From Pseudonocardia acidicola (GTDB taxonomy: Bacteria > Actinomycetota > Actinomycetes > Mycobacteriales > Pseudonocardiaceae), in assembly GCF_012911935.1 (NCBI RefSeq), contig NZ_JAAXLA010000002.1, forward strand, positions 124,001 to 188,000: a DNA stretch of 64,000 nt. Direction: 5' to 3'. The first letter of the stretch is position 1. Each line of letters starts with the position of its first letter. Both the position numbers and the translations under genes were made by a program. The notes under the pieces are model-generated. The model made no database searches and was not told the DNA's origin. It worked only from the letters and a program-made list of their open reading frames with translations. Below, one piece after another: positions 38,837-47,337 of the stretch.

Positions 38837-40341
38837 TGACATCCATGTCCCCTCGTCGTGCCCAGCGTGCGGCGAACCCGTCCGACTCCCGCCGATCCGG
38901 CGGCCGATCCGGCGACGGCCGCTCCGGCCGCGGTCGCCCGCGCACGAACCGCTCCCCCCGCCCCGTCTCCGCCGCCACCGCGATGCCGCCGGAGGTGTTG
39001 TGGACCGTCCCGGAGACGGGCATGCCGTCGTTCGCCGAGCTCAAGCTGCCCGAGCCGGTGGTGCGGGCCCTGGACGCCGAGGGCTTCACCGAACCGTTCC
39101 CCATCCAGGCCGCGACGCTGCCCGAGACGCTCACCGGGCGTGACCTGCTCGGCCGCGGCCAGACCGGCTCCGGCAAGACGCTGGCCTTCGGCCTGGCGCT
39201 GTTGTCCCGGCTCGCCGGGGGCCGGGCGCAGGCCCGCCGCCCGCGCGGGCTGGTGCTGGTGCCCACCCGGGAGCTGGCCCAGCAGGTCGTCGACGCGCTG
39301 ACCCCGTTCGCCCGCGCGCTGAACCTGCGGACCGCCGCGGTCGTCGGCGGGATGTCGTTCAACCGCCAGGTCGACGCGCTGCAGCGCGGGGTGGACCTGC
39401 TGGTCGCGACGCCCGGCCGGTTGACCGACCACACCAACCAGGGCACCTGCGACCTGTCCGAGGTGAGCATCACCGCGATCGACGAGGCCGACCGGATGGC
39501 CGACATGGGCTTCCTGCCCCAGGTTCGCGCGATCCTCGACCTCACCCCCACCGACGGGCAGCGGCTGCTGTTCTCCGCGACCCTCGACGGTGACGTCGCC
39601 GGGCTGGTCGCCCGGTACCTGCACGACCCGGTGACCCGCGCGGTCGCCTCGGCCGCGGCTCCGGTGGAGACGATGGACCACCACGTGCTGCTGGTCGAGA
39701 ACGCCCACAAGCCGCGGGTGATCACGGAGGTGGCCGCCCGTGAGGGCCGGACCATCCTGTTCGTGCGGACCAAGCACGGCGTCGACCGGCTGGTGAAGAA
39801 CCTGCGCCGGGAGGGCGTCGCGGCCGGCGCGCTGCACGGCGGCAAGGCCCAGAACGCGCGCAACCGGGCGATCGCGGAGTTCAAGGACGGGAGCACGCCC
39901 GTCCTGGTGGCCACGGACGTGGCCGCGCGCGGCATCCACGTCGACGACGTGAGCCTGGTCGTGCACGTCGACCCGCCGGCCGACCCGAAGGACTACCTGC
40001 ACCGGGCCGGGCGCACCGCGCGCGGTGGCGACTCCGGCACCGTGGTCACCCTGGTCACCCCGCCCGAGCGGCGCGACGTCGACCGGCTGACCCGGCAGGC
40101 CGGCGTCCGCCCGACGCTGACCGAGGTGGCCCCCGGCGACGCCGACCTGACCCGGATCACCGGGGCGCGCACGCCGAGCGGTGTGCCGGTCCCGGAGCCG
40201 GAGCGGCCCGTCCAGAACCCGCGTGGCAGCGGCCGCCGCTCCCGCGGGCAGCAGGGCGGGCGTGGCCAGCGCGGCGCCGGCGGTCAGCGCGGGGGCGGAC
40301 GTTCCGGCGCCCGCCCGCGGCAGCGCGACACCGCGGCCTGA
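38836..40341 (+). CDS. DEAD-box RNA helicase (RhlE-like)
   Basis: About 501 residues from TTG 38836 (GGAGG five bases before); ATG 38845 is the alternative. Q motif region FAELKLPEPVVRALDAEGF, motif I GQTGSGKT, Ia PTRELAQQV, motif II DEAD seen as AIDEADRMADMGF, III SATL, V ATDVAARGIH, VI HRAGRTARGG. N-terminal 60 and C-terminal 60 residues are Arg/Gly/Ser-rich tails suited to RNA binding. Ends in a strong two-way terminator. Confidence 0.92.
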   Translation: MTSMSPRRAQRAANPSDSRRSGGRSGDGRSGRGRPRTNRSPRPVSAATAMPPEVLWTVPETGMPSFAELKLPEPVVRALDAEGFTEPFPIQAATLPETLTGRDLLGRGQTGSGKTLAFGLALLSRLAGGRAQARRPRGLVLVPTRELAQQVVDALTPFARALNLRTAAVVGGMSFNRQVDALQRGVDLLVATPGRLTDHTNQGTCDLSEVSITAIDEADRMADMGFLPQVRAILDLTPTDGQRLLFSATLDGDVAGLVARYLHDPVTRAVASAAAPVETMDHHVLLVENAHKPRVITEVAAREGRTILFVRTKHGVDRLVKNLRREGVAAGALHGGKAQNARNRAIAEFKDGSTPVLVATDVAARGIHVDDVSLVVHVDPPADPKDYLHRAGRTARGGDSGTVVTLVTPPERRDVDRLTRQAGVRPTLTEVAPGDADLTRITGARTPSGVPVPEPERPVQNPRGSGRRSRGQQGGRGQRGAGGQRGGGRSGARPRQRDTAA

Positions 40342-40350
40342 ACCGGGATC

Positions 40351-40390
40351 GAACGGCGCGGCACCCCGGGTCCGGGGTGCCGCGCCGTTC
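40351..40390. terminator. Bidirectional hairpin terminator
   Basis: 17-bp perfect arms starting GAACGGCGCGGCACCCC, with a six-base loop, nine bases after the helicase stop and 47 bases from the convergent MshC-like gene's stop. No T-run. Confidence 0.7.
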
Positions 40391-40436
40391 GCGTTCCCGG
40401 GCCCCGACCGTGCCGAGCGCGGGCGCGGTGCGGGAC

Positions 40437-41540
40437 TCAGGCCAGCCCGAGCACCGACAGCGCGAGCCGCGCGGCCGGGCCGCCGGACTCCTCCGCCACC
40501 GCGAGCGCCGTGGGGACGTCGAGGTCGTCGAGCAGCGCGGCGGTCACGGCCGCTGCGGCGGCGGAGCCGCCCTCGCCGCCGCGCGCCGCGGCGGCGTAGA
40601 GCCGCTCCAGGCGGGCGGCGGCGGCGTCCAGCGCGGCCAGCCGGAAGTCCCACGGCCGGCTCCACACCCGGTCGATGAGCAGCAGCCGCAGCGCCGCGGC
40701 CGGCCGGTGCTCCAGTACCTCGGAGACCAGCACGAGGTTTCCCGCCGACTTCGCCATCTTCTCGCCGTCCACCAGCACGGTCCCGACATGCAGCCAGGAC
40801 CGGGCGAACGGGGTCACCCCGGTCACCGCCTCGGCCATCGCGGCCTCGTAGGCGTGGTGCGGGAAGCGCAGGTCGGCGCCGCCGGCGTGCAGGTCGAGCG
40901 CCGGCCCCAGCGTGGTCAGCGACATCGCCGCACACTCCGCGTGCCAACCCGGCCGGCCCTCCCCCCACGGACTGGGCCAGGCCGGTTCGCCGGGCGTCGC
41001 GGCCCGCCACAGCACGACGTCGGCCGGGTCCTCGCGCTCGGCGACGGCGGGGCCGGGCCCGTCACCGAACTCGGCGGCGAGCGCCCGGGCCGTGGCCGGG
41101 TCGAGCCCGGCCCGCTCGGCCACCCCCGCTCCGCGGAAGAAGACGGTGCGACCGCGCCGGTAGGCCGCGCCGGTCTCGAGCAGTGCCGCGGCCAGCGTCA
41201 CCACCTGCGGGACGTGCACGTGGGCCCGCGGCTCGTACGTCGGCCGGCGCACCCCCAGCGCGGCCATGTCCCGGTCGAACCGGAACTGCTGCACGGCGGC
41301 GAAGCTGTCGAAGCGCGCCCCGGCCCGTGCCGCGGCGGCGTCGAGCACGTCGTCGACGTCGGTCACGTTGCGGCACACGTCGACCTCGACGCCGAGGTGG
41401 CGCAGCACCCGCGCGGCGACGTCGGCCCACACGAACGTGGCCGCGTGCCCGAGGTGGGTGGTGTCGTACGGGGTGATCCCGCAGACGTACATCCGCGCCC
41501 GGCCCACCACCGGCAGCGGCCGCCCGCCGATCCGCAGCAT
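40437..41540 (-). CDS. MshC-like cysteine ligase, short form
   Basis: 367 residues. Clear class I/CysRS-type fold: MYVCGITPYDTTHLGHAATF (zinc Cys plus HIGH-like motif THLGHAAT, as in MshC), WHAECAAMSL, DLRFPHHAYE and KMAKS. Known MshC enzymes (cysteine to GlcN-Ins, mycothiol synthesis) are ~410 residues with a conserved N-terminal extension carrying a W-x-x-P-x-V-P-x-LPG motif, absent here. Sequence is also more diverged than expected. It could be mshC itself or a paralogue with another acceptor. Starts two bases after the lapA-like stop. Confidence 0.7.
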   Translation of the reverse strand: MLRIGGRPLPVVGRARMYVCGITPYDTTHLGHAATFVWADVAARVLRHLGVEVDVCRNVTDVDDVLDAAAARAGARFDSFAAVQQFRFDRDMAALGVRRPTYEPRAHVHVPQVVTLAAALLETGAAYRRGRTVFFRGAGVAERAGLDPATARALAAEFGDGPGPAVAEREDPADVVLWRAATPGEPAWPSPWGEGRPGWHAECAAMSLTTLGPALDLHAGGADLRFPHHAYEAAMAEAVTGVTPFARSWLHVGTVLVDGEKMAKSAGNLVLVSEVLEHRPAAALRLLLIDRVWSRPWDFRLAALDAAAARLERLYAAAARGGEGGSAAAAAVTAALLDDLDVPTALAVAEESGGPAARLALSVLGLA

Positions 41541-41542
41541 CG

Positions 41543-42022
41543 TCAGCGCGTCCTCTCGGCTCGACGCCGGGCCGCCCGGCGCAACTGGATGATCCGTCCG
41601 GTCCCCGGGATGGCCACCAGCAGCACGCCCGCGATCGCGGCCAGCAGCAGCGCGACACCCGTCGGCAGGGTCCCGGACGCGCCCAGGAAGTTGATCTGTA
41701 CCGGGCCGAGGTTCTGCAGGATGAAGATCAGCAGGAGGAGCAGCACCAGCGCGGAGAGGATCAGCCCCACCCACAGCCCGCTGATCCGGGTCCGCTCGAC
41801 CACGGGCACCGGCCGCGTCACGGCCTCGTCGGGAGCGGTGCCACCTCCGGCGGAGCCGGTCCCGTCGGAAGGCAACGGCCTGGTCGGGCCGCCGTCGGTG
41901 ACGATCGCGGGCCGCAGCGCCGGATCTGTCGCCGGGTCGGCGCGCGGATCCGCCGGGCCGAGGTTACCGGGCCGGCCTCCGGCCGGCCCGGTGTCCACCG
42001 GTCGGCTCCGGTCATCGCTCAT
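41543..42022 (-). CDS. LapA-domain membrane protein
   Basis: 159 residues: disordered Pro/Gly/Asp-rich N-terminal ~75, then two membrane helices (ISGLWVGLILSALVLLLLLIF begins the first; LPTGVALLLAAIAGVLLVAI the second) around QNLGPVQINFLG, the DUF1049/LapA pattern, and a basic tail. Envelope protein of unclear function in Gram-positives. Upstream of and probably co-transcribed with the MshC-like gene. Confidence 0.75.
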   Translation of the reverse strand: MSDDRSRPVDTGPAGGRPGNLGPADPRADPATDPALRPAIVTDGGPTRPLPSDGTGSAGGGTAPDEAVTRPVPVVERTRISGLWVGLILSALVLLLLLIFILQNLGPVQINFLGASGTLPTGVALLLAAIAGVLLVAIPGTGRIIQLRRAARRRAERTR

Positions 42023-42082
42023 CGGTGCGCCCCCTCTCGCAAAGACATCCCCGTCGGCGCGGAGTATCCCGCAACACCAGGC

Positions 42083-42649
42083 GTGACCGAGAGCACGGTG
42101 GACTGGCGTCCCGGCCTGGACTACCAGGCCGTGCCGGACACCTTCTCCGGTGAGACCCCGGGCGGCGTCCGGGGTCTCACCGAGCTGATCGAGATCCGGG
42201 ACCGGGAGACGGGCTGCTCGCCGGCGGCACCATCCCCGCCGCCGGCGGCCGGGGTCGTGGCGGCGCTGGGCGCCGAGCTCGACCCGCCGGCCACGCAGCT
42301 CGGCGCCTGGTCGCAGCGCTGCGTCGAGGCCCGCACGTTCCCGCCGGACGTCCGCAAGCGCGCCGCGGGCCGACCGCGGCGCACGATCGTGGCGGTGCGG
42401 GTCAGCCCGCGCGGCCGCGACGGCGCATCGGCAGGTGCGCGACGCCGTCCCAGTCGTAGGCCGGGCCGGTGGCCTCGAAGCCGAAGCCGCGGTAGAAGTC
42501 GGCCAGGTGCTCCTGGGCGTCGAGCACGCAGGCGCCGTCCCCGACCTCGGCCAGCGCCGCCTCCATCAGCCGTTTGCCGAGCCCGCGGCCCCGGACCGAT
42601 CGCGCGGTGCACAGCCGCCCGATCCGGTAGTCCCCGTCGGGCTCCTTGA
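42083..42649 (+). other. Unassigned ORF with coding-like composition
   Basis: The 379-bp gap between two minus-strand genes (42023-42401) holds a plus-strand frame from GTG 42083 whose first ~110 codons have the high third-position GC of real genes. I recognise no family in it. Beyond 42402 the frame continues antisense to the elaA-like gene, so the natural end is missing. It may be a degraded gene. A 12-bp perfect inverted repeat (42149-42181) lies inside. Confidence 0.3.
42149..42181. terminator. 12-bp perfect inverted repeat
   Basis: GGTGAGACCCCG and CGGGGTCTCACC around a nine-base loop, about 220 bp downstream of the elaA-like stop. May terminate that transcript. It lies inside the doubtful plus-strand ORF. 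Confidence 0.4.
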
Positions 42650-42872
42650 GCAGCCGCACACAGCCCAGGATCGGCTCCGGCTGCCCGGCGCCGGCCAGCC
42701 AGTAGTGCCGGGCACGCGGCTCGAGGTCGCGGCCGTCGAGCTCGCCGTAGGCACACGCCTGTTCCACGACGAAGACGTCGACGCGGAGCCGCAGCAGCTC
42801 GTAGAGCATCGGCGCGTCCAGATCCAGGGCCCAGGACCGGCGGACGGTCGCGGTCATCGTCTCGCTGGTCAC
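42402..42872 (-). CDS. ElaA-type GNAT acetyltransferase
   Basis: 156 residues from a GTG (an in-frame ATG lies five codons later). LLRLRVDVFVVEQACAYGELDG is the ElaA-like start (seen as RLRVDVFVVEQ), IGRLCTARSVRGRGLGKRLM the acetyl-CoA loop, and FYRGFGFEATGP the end of the fold. Substrate unknown. Divergent from mtr. Confidence 0.82.
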   Translation of the reverse strand: MTSETMTATVRRSWALDLDAPMLYELLRLRVDVFVVEQACAYGELDGRDLEPRARHYWLAGAGQPEPILGCVRLLKEPDGDYRIGRLCTARSVRGRGLGKRLMEAALAEVGDGACVLDAQEHLADFYRGFGFEATGPAYDWDGVAHLPMRRRGRAG

Positions 42873-42942
42873 GGGCTCTGCCTACCAGATCGGGCGGCGG
42901 AGCGCAGGCGCTGGTTCGGCGGCGGCGAATGCGACCTGCGGT

Positions 42943-42948
42943 TAGCCT
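42943..42948 (+). promoter_or_regulatory. mtr -10 element (leaderless)
   Basis: TAGCCT, six bases (CAGCGG), then GTG of mtr. No ribosome-binding sequence. Confidence 0.45.
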
Positions 42949-42954
42949 CAGCGG

Positions 42955-44331
42955 GTGCGCCACCACGATCTCGTCGTCATCGGCACCGGTTCCGGCAACT
43001 CGATCATCGACAGCCGCTTCGACGACCTGGACGTCGCGATCGTCGAGCACGGTGTCTTCGGTGGTACCTGTCTCAATGTCGGCTGCATCCCGACGAAGAT
43101 GTACGTCTACGCCGCCGATGTCGCCGAGATCGTCCGGCATGCGAGCCGCTACGGAATCGACGCGAGCATCGACAAGGTCCGCTGGGCCGACATCCGCGAC
43201 CGCGTGTTCGCCCGGATCGACCCGATCTCGGACGGCGGCCGGGAGTACCGCGTCGAGCGCTGCCCCAACGTCACCGTGTACCTCGGGCACGCACGGTTCA
43301 GCGGCCCCAAGGCACTGCGCATCGAGCGCACCGACGGCAGCGGCGTCGACGAGATCACCGCCGACCGCATCGTGATCGCCGCGGGCGGCCGCCCGGTGAT
43401 CCCGGAGCCCGTCGCGGCGTCCGGGGTGCCGTACGAGACCTCCGACACCGTGATGCGCCTGGACTCGCTGCCCGAGCGGCTGGTCGTCCTGGGCGCCGGC
43501 TATATCGCCGCGGAGTTCGCACACGTGTTCTCGGCGCTGGGCAGCCGGGTCTCGCTGGTCGGCCGCAGCGACCTGATGCTCCGCTCGCAGGACGAGACGA
43601 TCTCCCACAGGTTCACCGCGCTCGCCCGCGACCGCTGGGATCTGCACCTGGGCAAGACCGTCGAGCGGGTCACCGGCGCCGCCGGGGACATCACGCTGCA
43701 CCTGGCCGGCGGCGGCACCGTCTCCGGCGACACCCTGCTGGTGGCGGCGGGACGGATCCCCAACGGCGACCGGATGGACCTCGACAACGCCGGCATCCCG
43801 ACCCACCCCGACGGCCGGATCGTGGTCGACGCCCAGCAGCGCACCCCGGTCGACGGCATCTACGCGCTCGGCGACGTCAGCTCGCCGCACCAGCTCAAGC
43901 ACGTGGCCAACCACGAAAGAAGGGTCGTCACGCACAACCTGCTGCACCCCGACGCCCCGCAGGAGACCGACCACCGGTTCGTCCCGTCCGCGGTGTTCAC
44001 CGACCCGCAGATCGCCTCCGTCGGGCGCACCGAGGCGCAGTGCCGCGCCGACGGCCTCGACTACACGGTCACGGTGCAGAACTACGGCGACGTCGCCTTC
44101 GGCTGGGCGATGGAGGACACGACGGGGATCTGCAAGGTGATCGCCGAGCGCGGCACCGGGCGGCTGCTCGGCGCGCACCTGATGGGCCCGCAGGCGTCGT
44201 CGATCATCCAGCCGCTGATCCAGGCCATGTCGTTCGGGCTGGGCGCCCACGAGATGGCGACCGGGCAGTACTGGATCCACCCGGCGCTGCCGGAGGTCGT
44301 GGAGAACGCGCTGCTCGGGCTCGAGATCTGA
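42955..44331 (+). CDS. mtr: Mycothione reductase
   Basis: Reduces mycothiol disulfide with NADPH and FAD. 458 residues, the family length. FAD motif VVIGTGSGNSII, redox disulfide GGTCLNVGCIPTKM, NADPH-binding VVLGAGYIAAEFAHV, second FAD motif GIYALGDVS, and C-terminal catalytic HPALPEVVENAL. The GSGNS form (not GxGxGG) is characteristic of Mtr rather than lipoamide dehydrogenase. Leaderless by position. Confidence 0.93.
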   Translation: MRHHDLVVIGTGSGNSIIDSRFDDLDVAIVEHGVFGGTCLNVGCIPTKMYVYAADVAEIVRHASRYGIDASIDKVRWADIRDRVFARIDPISDGGREYRVERCPNVTVYLGHARFSGPKALRIERTDGSGVDEITADRIVIAAGGRPVIPEPVAASGVPYETSDTVMRLDSLPERLVVLGAGYIAAEFAHVFSALGSRVSLVGRSDLMLRSQDETISHRFTALARDRWDLHLGKTVERVTGAAGDITLHLAGGGTVSGDTLLVAAGRIPNGDRMDLDNAGIPTHPDGRIVVDAQQRTPVDGIYALGDVSSPHQLKHVANHERRVVTHNLLHPDAPQETDHRFVPSAVFTDPQIASVGRTEAQCRADGLDYTVTVQNYGDVAFGWAMEDTTGICKVIAERGTGRLLGAHLMGPQASSIIQPLIQAMSFGLGAHEMATGQYWIHPALPEVVENALLGLEI

Positions 44332-44467
44332 TACGCCGGCTCCCGTGTGACCAAGGTTGCCCTTACCCTTGGGTGACCGATCCGGGCAGGCTCGGGCACC
44401 GAACGCCGCGGTGCCGCGTCGTCGTGACAGAGGATCCCTGCCCGCCCGACCCGTGAGGTGCTCGCCC

Positions 44468-45424
44468 ATGACCGTTGCCGACAGTCCAACGCGGAACGCT
44501 CCCGCAGCGCCCTCGCCGGCCAAGCCGATCCTGGACGGGACGCGCGCGCTGCCGCAGCAGATCGGCGTCTACGTCTTCGTCGTCGTCCCGCTGCTGGCCC
44601 TGATCGCGGCCGTCCCGTTCGCCTGGGGCTGGGGTCTGACCTGGACCGATGTCGCGATCGCCGCGGTGTTCTATGTGGTCAGTGGACTCGGCATCACGGT
44701 CGGATACCACCGCTATTTCACGCACGGCTCGTTCAAGGCCAACCGGCCGCTGCGCATCGCGCTGGCACTCGCGGGCAGCCTCGCCATGCAGGGGCCGGTG
44801 ATCGACTGGGTGGCCGACCACCGGCGCCATCACGCGTTCTCGGACAAGGAGGGCGACCCGCACTCGCCGTGGCTGTTCGGCACCGGCCCGGGCGCGCTGG
44901 TCAAGGGCTTCTGGCACTCACACATGGGCTGGCTGTTCGACCGCGACCAGACCAACGAGAAGCGGTTCACCCCCGATCTGCTCGCCGACCCCGACATCCG
45001 CCGGGTCGACAACCTGTTCGGCCTGTGGAGCGTGCTGACGCTGCTGGTCCCGGCGCTGCTGGGCGGGCTGCTGAGCTGGTCGTGGTGGGGTGCGCTGACG
45101 GCGTTGTTCTGGGCCGGGCTGGTCCGGGTCGCGCTGCTGCACCACGTGACCTGGTCGATCAACTCGATCTGCCACATGTGGGGCGACCGCCCGTTCGCGG
45201 CGCGCGACCGCTCGGCCAACGTGTGGCCGCTGGCGATTGCCTCGTTCGGCGAGTCGTGGCACAACCTGCATCACGCCGACCCGACCTGCGCGCGGCACGG
45301 TGTCAAGCGCGGCCAGATCGACATCTCCGCCCGGGTCATCTGGGCCTTCGAGAAGCTCGGCTGGGCGACCTCGGTGCGCTGGCCCACGCAGCGCCGGCTG
45401 GACCGGCTGGCCAAGGAGAAGTAG
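44468..45424 (+). CDS. Acyl-CoA/acyl-lipid delta-9 type fatty acid desaturase
   Basis: 318 residues, membrane di-iron desaturase with the three histidine boxes HRYFTH (~81-86), HRRHH (~118-122) and HNLHH (~265-269), and four membrane helices. Introduces a double bond, probably at C9, into stearoyl/palmitoyl chains. Upstream spacer has a CCAAGG/CCTTGG inverted repeat that could bind a regulator. The product could feed the downstream fatty-acid methyltransferase operon. Confidence 0.88.
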   Translation: MTVADSPTRNAPAAPSPAKPILDGTRALPQQIGVYVFVVVPLLALIAAVPFAWGWGLTWTDVAIAAVFYVVSGLGITVGYHRYFTHGSFKANRPLRIALALAGSLAMQGPVIDWVADHRRHHAFSDKEGDPHSPWLFGTGPGALVKGFWHSHMGWLFDRDQTNEKRFTPDLLADPDIRRVDNLFGLWSVLTLLVPALLGGLLSWSWWGALTALFWAGLVRVALLHHVTWSINSICHMWGDRPFAARDRSANVWPLAIASFGESWHNLHHADPTCARHGVKRGQIDISARVIWAFEKLGWATSVRWPTQRRLDRLAKEK

Positions 45425-45440
45425 GCGCGCCGTCGTCTGT

Positions 45441-45508
45441 GCATGATCAGCGGAATCGGGACCATGCGGCCATCGGTGGCCGGAGGGTCCCGCACGCGTC
45501 GATCATGC
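45441..45508. terminator. Three nested stems between convergent genes
   Basis: Outer GCATGATC/GATCATGC (45441-45448, 45501-45508), middle GGGACC/GGTCCC (45458-45463, 45486-45491), inner GGCCA/TGGCC with loop TCGG (45468-45481). All three are perfect and share one axis. Lies between the desaturase and acyltransferase genes; may be a two-way terminator or a dispersed structured element. Confidence 0.55.
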
Positions 45509-45534
45509 CGCGGCGGCGGGCACGCATCACGGGC

Positions 45535-46362
45535 TCAGCCGGCCGGGCGCTCCTGGACCTGATCGGCCGCCGGCGCGGGCGGGCCGGACGGCGTGGGCCG
45601 CGCGGCGGCCGGGTCGTACGGCTGCGCCGGCGGCTGCTGCCCCCGGATCCCGGCGACCAGGGCGGTGACCTCGTCCATGATCTTCGCGGTGGCACCGTCG
45701 AGGTTGGTCCGGGTGCGCGGCTTGCCGGCGAACTCCGAGAGGTCCACCGGCGGCCCGGCGACCAGCGTGACCCGGCGCCGCGGCCACAACCGCGGCTTGC
45801 CGTGCGGTGGCAGCACGTCCTGGGTGCCCCAGTTCGCGACCGGGATCACCGGCACCCCGGTGACCATCGCGATCCGGCCGATCCCGTTCTTGGCCTTCAT
45901 CGGCCATCCGTCGGGGTCGCTGGTGTAGGTCGCCTCCGGGTAGAAGGCCACCACCTCGCCGCGTTCGAGAGCGGCGATCGCCTCGCGGTAGGCGTCACCG
46001 GCCCGCGCGGACTCCCGGTAGACCGGGATGTGGCCGCCGCCGGCCAGCACCGAACGCACCACCGGGGTGCTCCACAGGTCGGCCTTCGCCAGGTACCGCG
46101 GCATCCGCCCGTGTGAGATCACGAACGCCGTGTCGAAGATCGGGTCCGAGAACGACACGTGGTTGATGGCCAGCAGCGCGCCGCCGGTGCGGGGGATGTG
46201 CTCACCACCCCGCCAGCCCAGCCGGGTGAAGGCCATCACGAACGGCCAGATCACCTCGATCGCGAGGCCGAACCAGAAACCCGATCCCCGGCGCCGCCTG
46301 CGCAGCGTCAGCACCAGCTTCTGCCAGGTGGTCAACGGCACGTCCGACGTGGACGGACCCAT
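45535..46362 (-). CDS. 1-acyl-glycerol-3-phosphate acyltransferase (PlsC family)
   Basis: 275 residues from ATG 46362, which has GGAGGAG five bases upstream; the earlier ATG 46389 lacks this. Acyltransferase box INHVSFSDPIFD (H-x4-D), FYPEATYTSDPDG in place of the usual FPEGTRS, and IPVANWGTQDVLP. Probable second acylation of phosphatidic acid at the membrane. Pro/Ala-rich C-tail. Convergent with the desaturase, divergent from the lipid operon. Confidence 0.83.
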   Translation of the reverse strand: MGPSTSDVPLTTWQKLVLTLRRRRRGSGFWFGLAIEVIWPFVMAFTRLGWRGGEHIPRTGGALLAINHVSFSDPIFDTAFVISHGRMPRYLAKADLWSTPVVRSVLAGGGHIPVYRESARAGDAYREAIAALERGEVVAFYPEATYTSDPDGWPMKAKNGIGRIAMVTGVPVIPVANWGTQDVLPPHGKPRLWPRRRVTLVAGPPVDLSEFAGKPRTRTNLDGATAKIMDEVTALVAGIRGQQPPAQPYDPAAARPTPSGPPAPAADQVQERPAG

Positions 46363-46567
46363 GTACTCCTCCAGCTGAATGCCCGTCATGCGTGATGTCC
46401 GAGCGCGATCCTCGCGCACGATCGACGCGCGCATCCCGGCGGACCGCGTGACGAACCGACAGGTGTGACATGGCCCCCACACACGATCCGGCGGGCGGGC
46501 TGTGGCAGAACACCTGCTCGCACCGTCCGCAGCCCCGTTCGCGCCCGTGAGGTCAGCCTTGCCCGGC

Positions 46568-47296
46568 ATGCCACATCACTGCCCCGGCCCGCAGCCCCGA
46601 ATCGAACCCGTGGGCCGCGGGCACCGAGACCCGTCGGCCGTCGTGCTCGTGCTGCACGGCGGCCGGGCCGACAGCCACAGCCCCGCGGGTGGCCGCAAGC
46701 GGCTCACCTACCTGCGGATGCTGCCCTTCGCCCGGATGCTGGCGAGCGCCGGGCGGGCAGGGCCGCTGTCGGTCTACATGCTGCGCTACCGCTACCGGGG
46801 CTGGAACGGCCCGGACATGGACGCCTTCCGCGACGCGCAGTGGGCGCTCACCGAGCTGGAGCGCCGCCACCCCGGCGTGCCGGTGGTACTGCTCGGGCAC
46901 TCGATGGGCGGGCGGGCCGCGCTGCGCGCCGCGGGCGCCGCCGCCGTCGTCGCGGTGTGCGCGCTCGCCCCGTGGCTCGACGCCGGCGAACCGGTCGAGC
47001 AGCTCGCCGGCCGCACCGTGCTCATCGCGCACGGCGACCGCGAGCGCTGGACCGACCCGCGGGAGTCCTACGCCTACGCGGTGCGCGCCAAGCAGATCAC
47101 CGACCGGGTCTGCCGCTTCGACGTGTTCGGCGACGGCCACGCGATGCTGCGCCGGGCCGGCGACTGGAGCTCGCTGGTGCGCCGCTTCGTGCTCGGCGAA
47201 CTGGGCATCGAACCCGAAGACCCCGAGATCTCGAACGCTCTTCGTCAACCCGCCCCGAACGGCTTGCGCGCCGCCCTGTCTGGAGCCGAACGATGA
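46568..47296 (+). CDS. Alpha/beta hydrolase
   Basis: 242 residues from ATG 46568 (a GTG at 46502 would add 22). AVVLVLHGGRADSH, nucleophile elbow VVLLGHSMGGRAALRA, acid ALAPWLDAGEP and His in DVFGDGHAMLRR give the full triad. Likely an esterase/thioesterase or dienelactone-hydrolase relative. First gene of the lipid operon; its stop overlaps the start of a 14-codon ORF. Confidence 0.78.
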   Translation: MPHHCPGPQPRIEPVGRGHRDPSAVVLVLHGGRADSHSPAGGRKRLTYLRMLPFARMLASAGRAGPLSVYMLRYRYRGWNGPDMDAFRDAQWALTELERRHPGVPVVLLGHSMGGRAALRAAGAAAVVAVCALAPWLDAGEPVEQLAGRTVLIAHGDRERWTDPRESYAYAVRAKQITDRVCRFDVFGDGHAMLRRAGDWSSLVRRFVLGELGIEPEDPEISNALRQPAPNGLRAALSGAER

Positions 47297-47337
47297 CCCT
47301 GACCTGCCCGATCCTCACCGCCCGGGGCGACGCGTGA
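47293..47337 (+). CDS. 14-residue coupling micro-ORF
   Basis: ATG 47293 overlaps the hydrolase stop (ATGA) and its own TGA overlaps the GTG of the next gene (GTGA). Encodes MTLTCPILTARGDA. It exactly bridges the gap, so ribosomes could pass from hydrolase to oxidoreductase without leaving the mRNA. A peptide function cannot be judged. Confidence 0.4.
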   Translation: MTLTCPILTARGDA

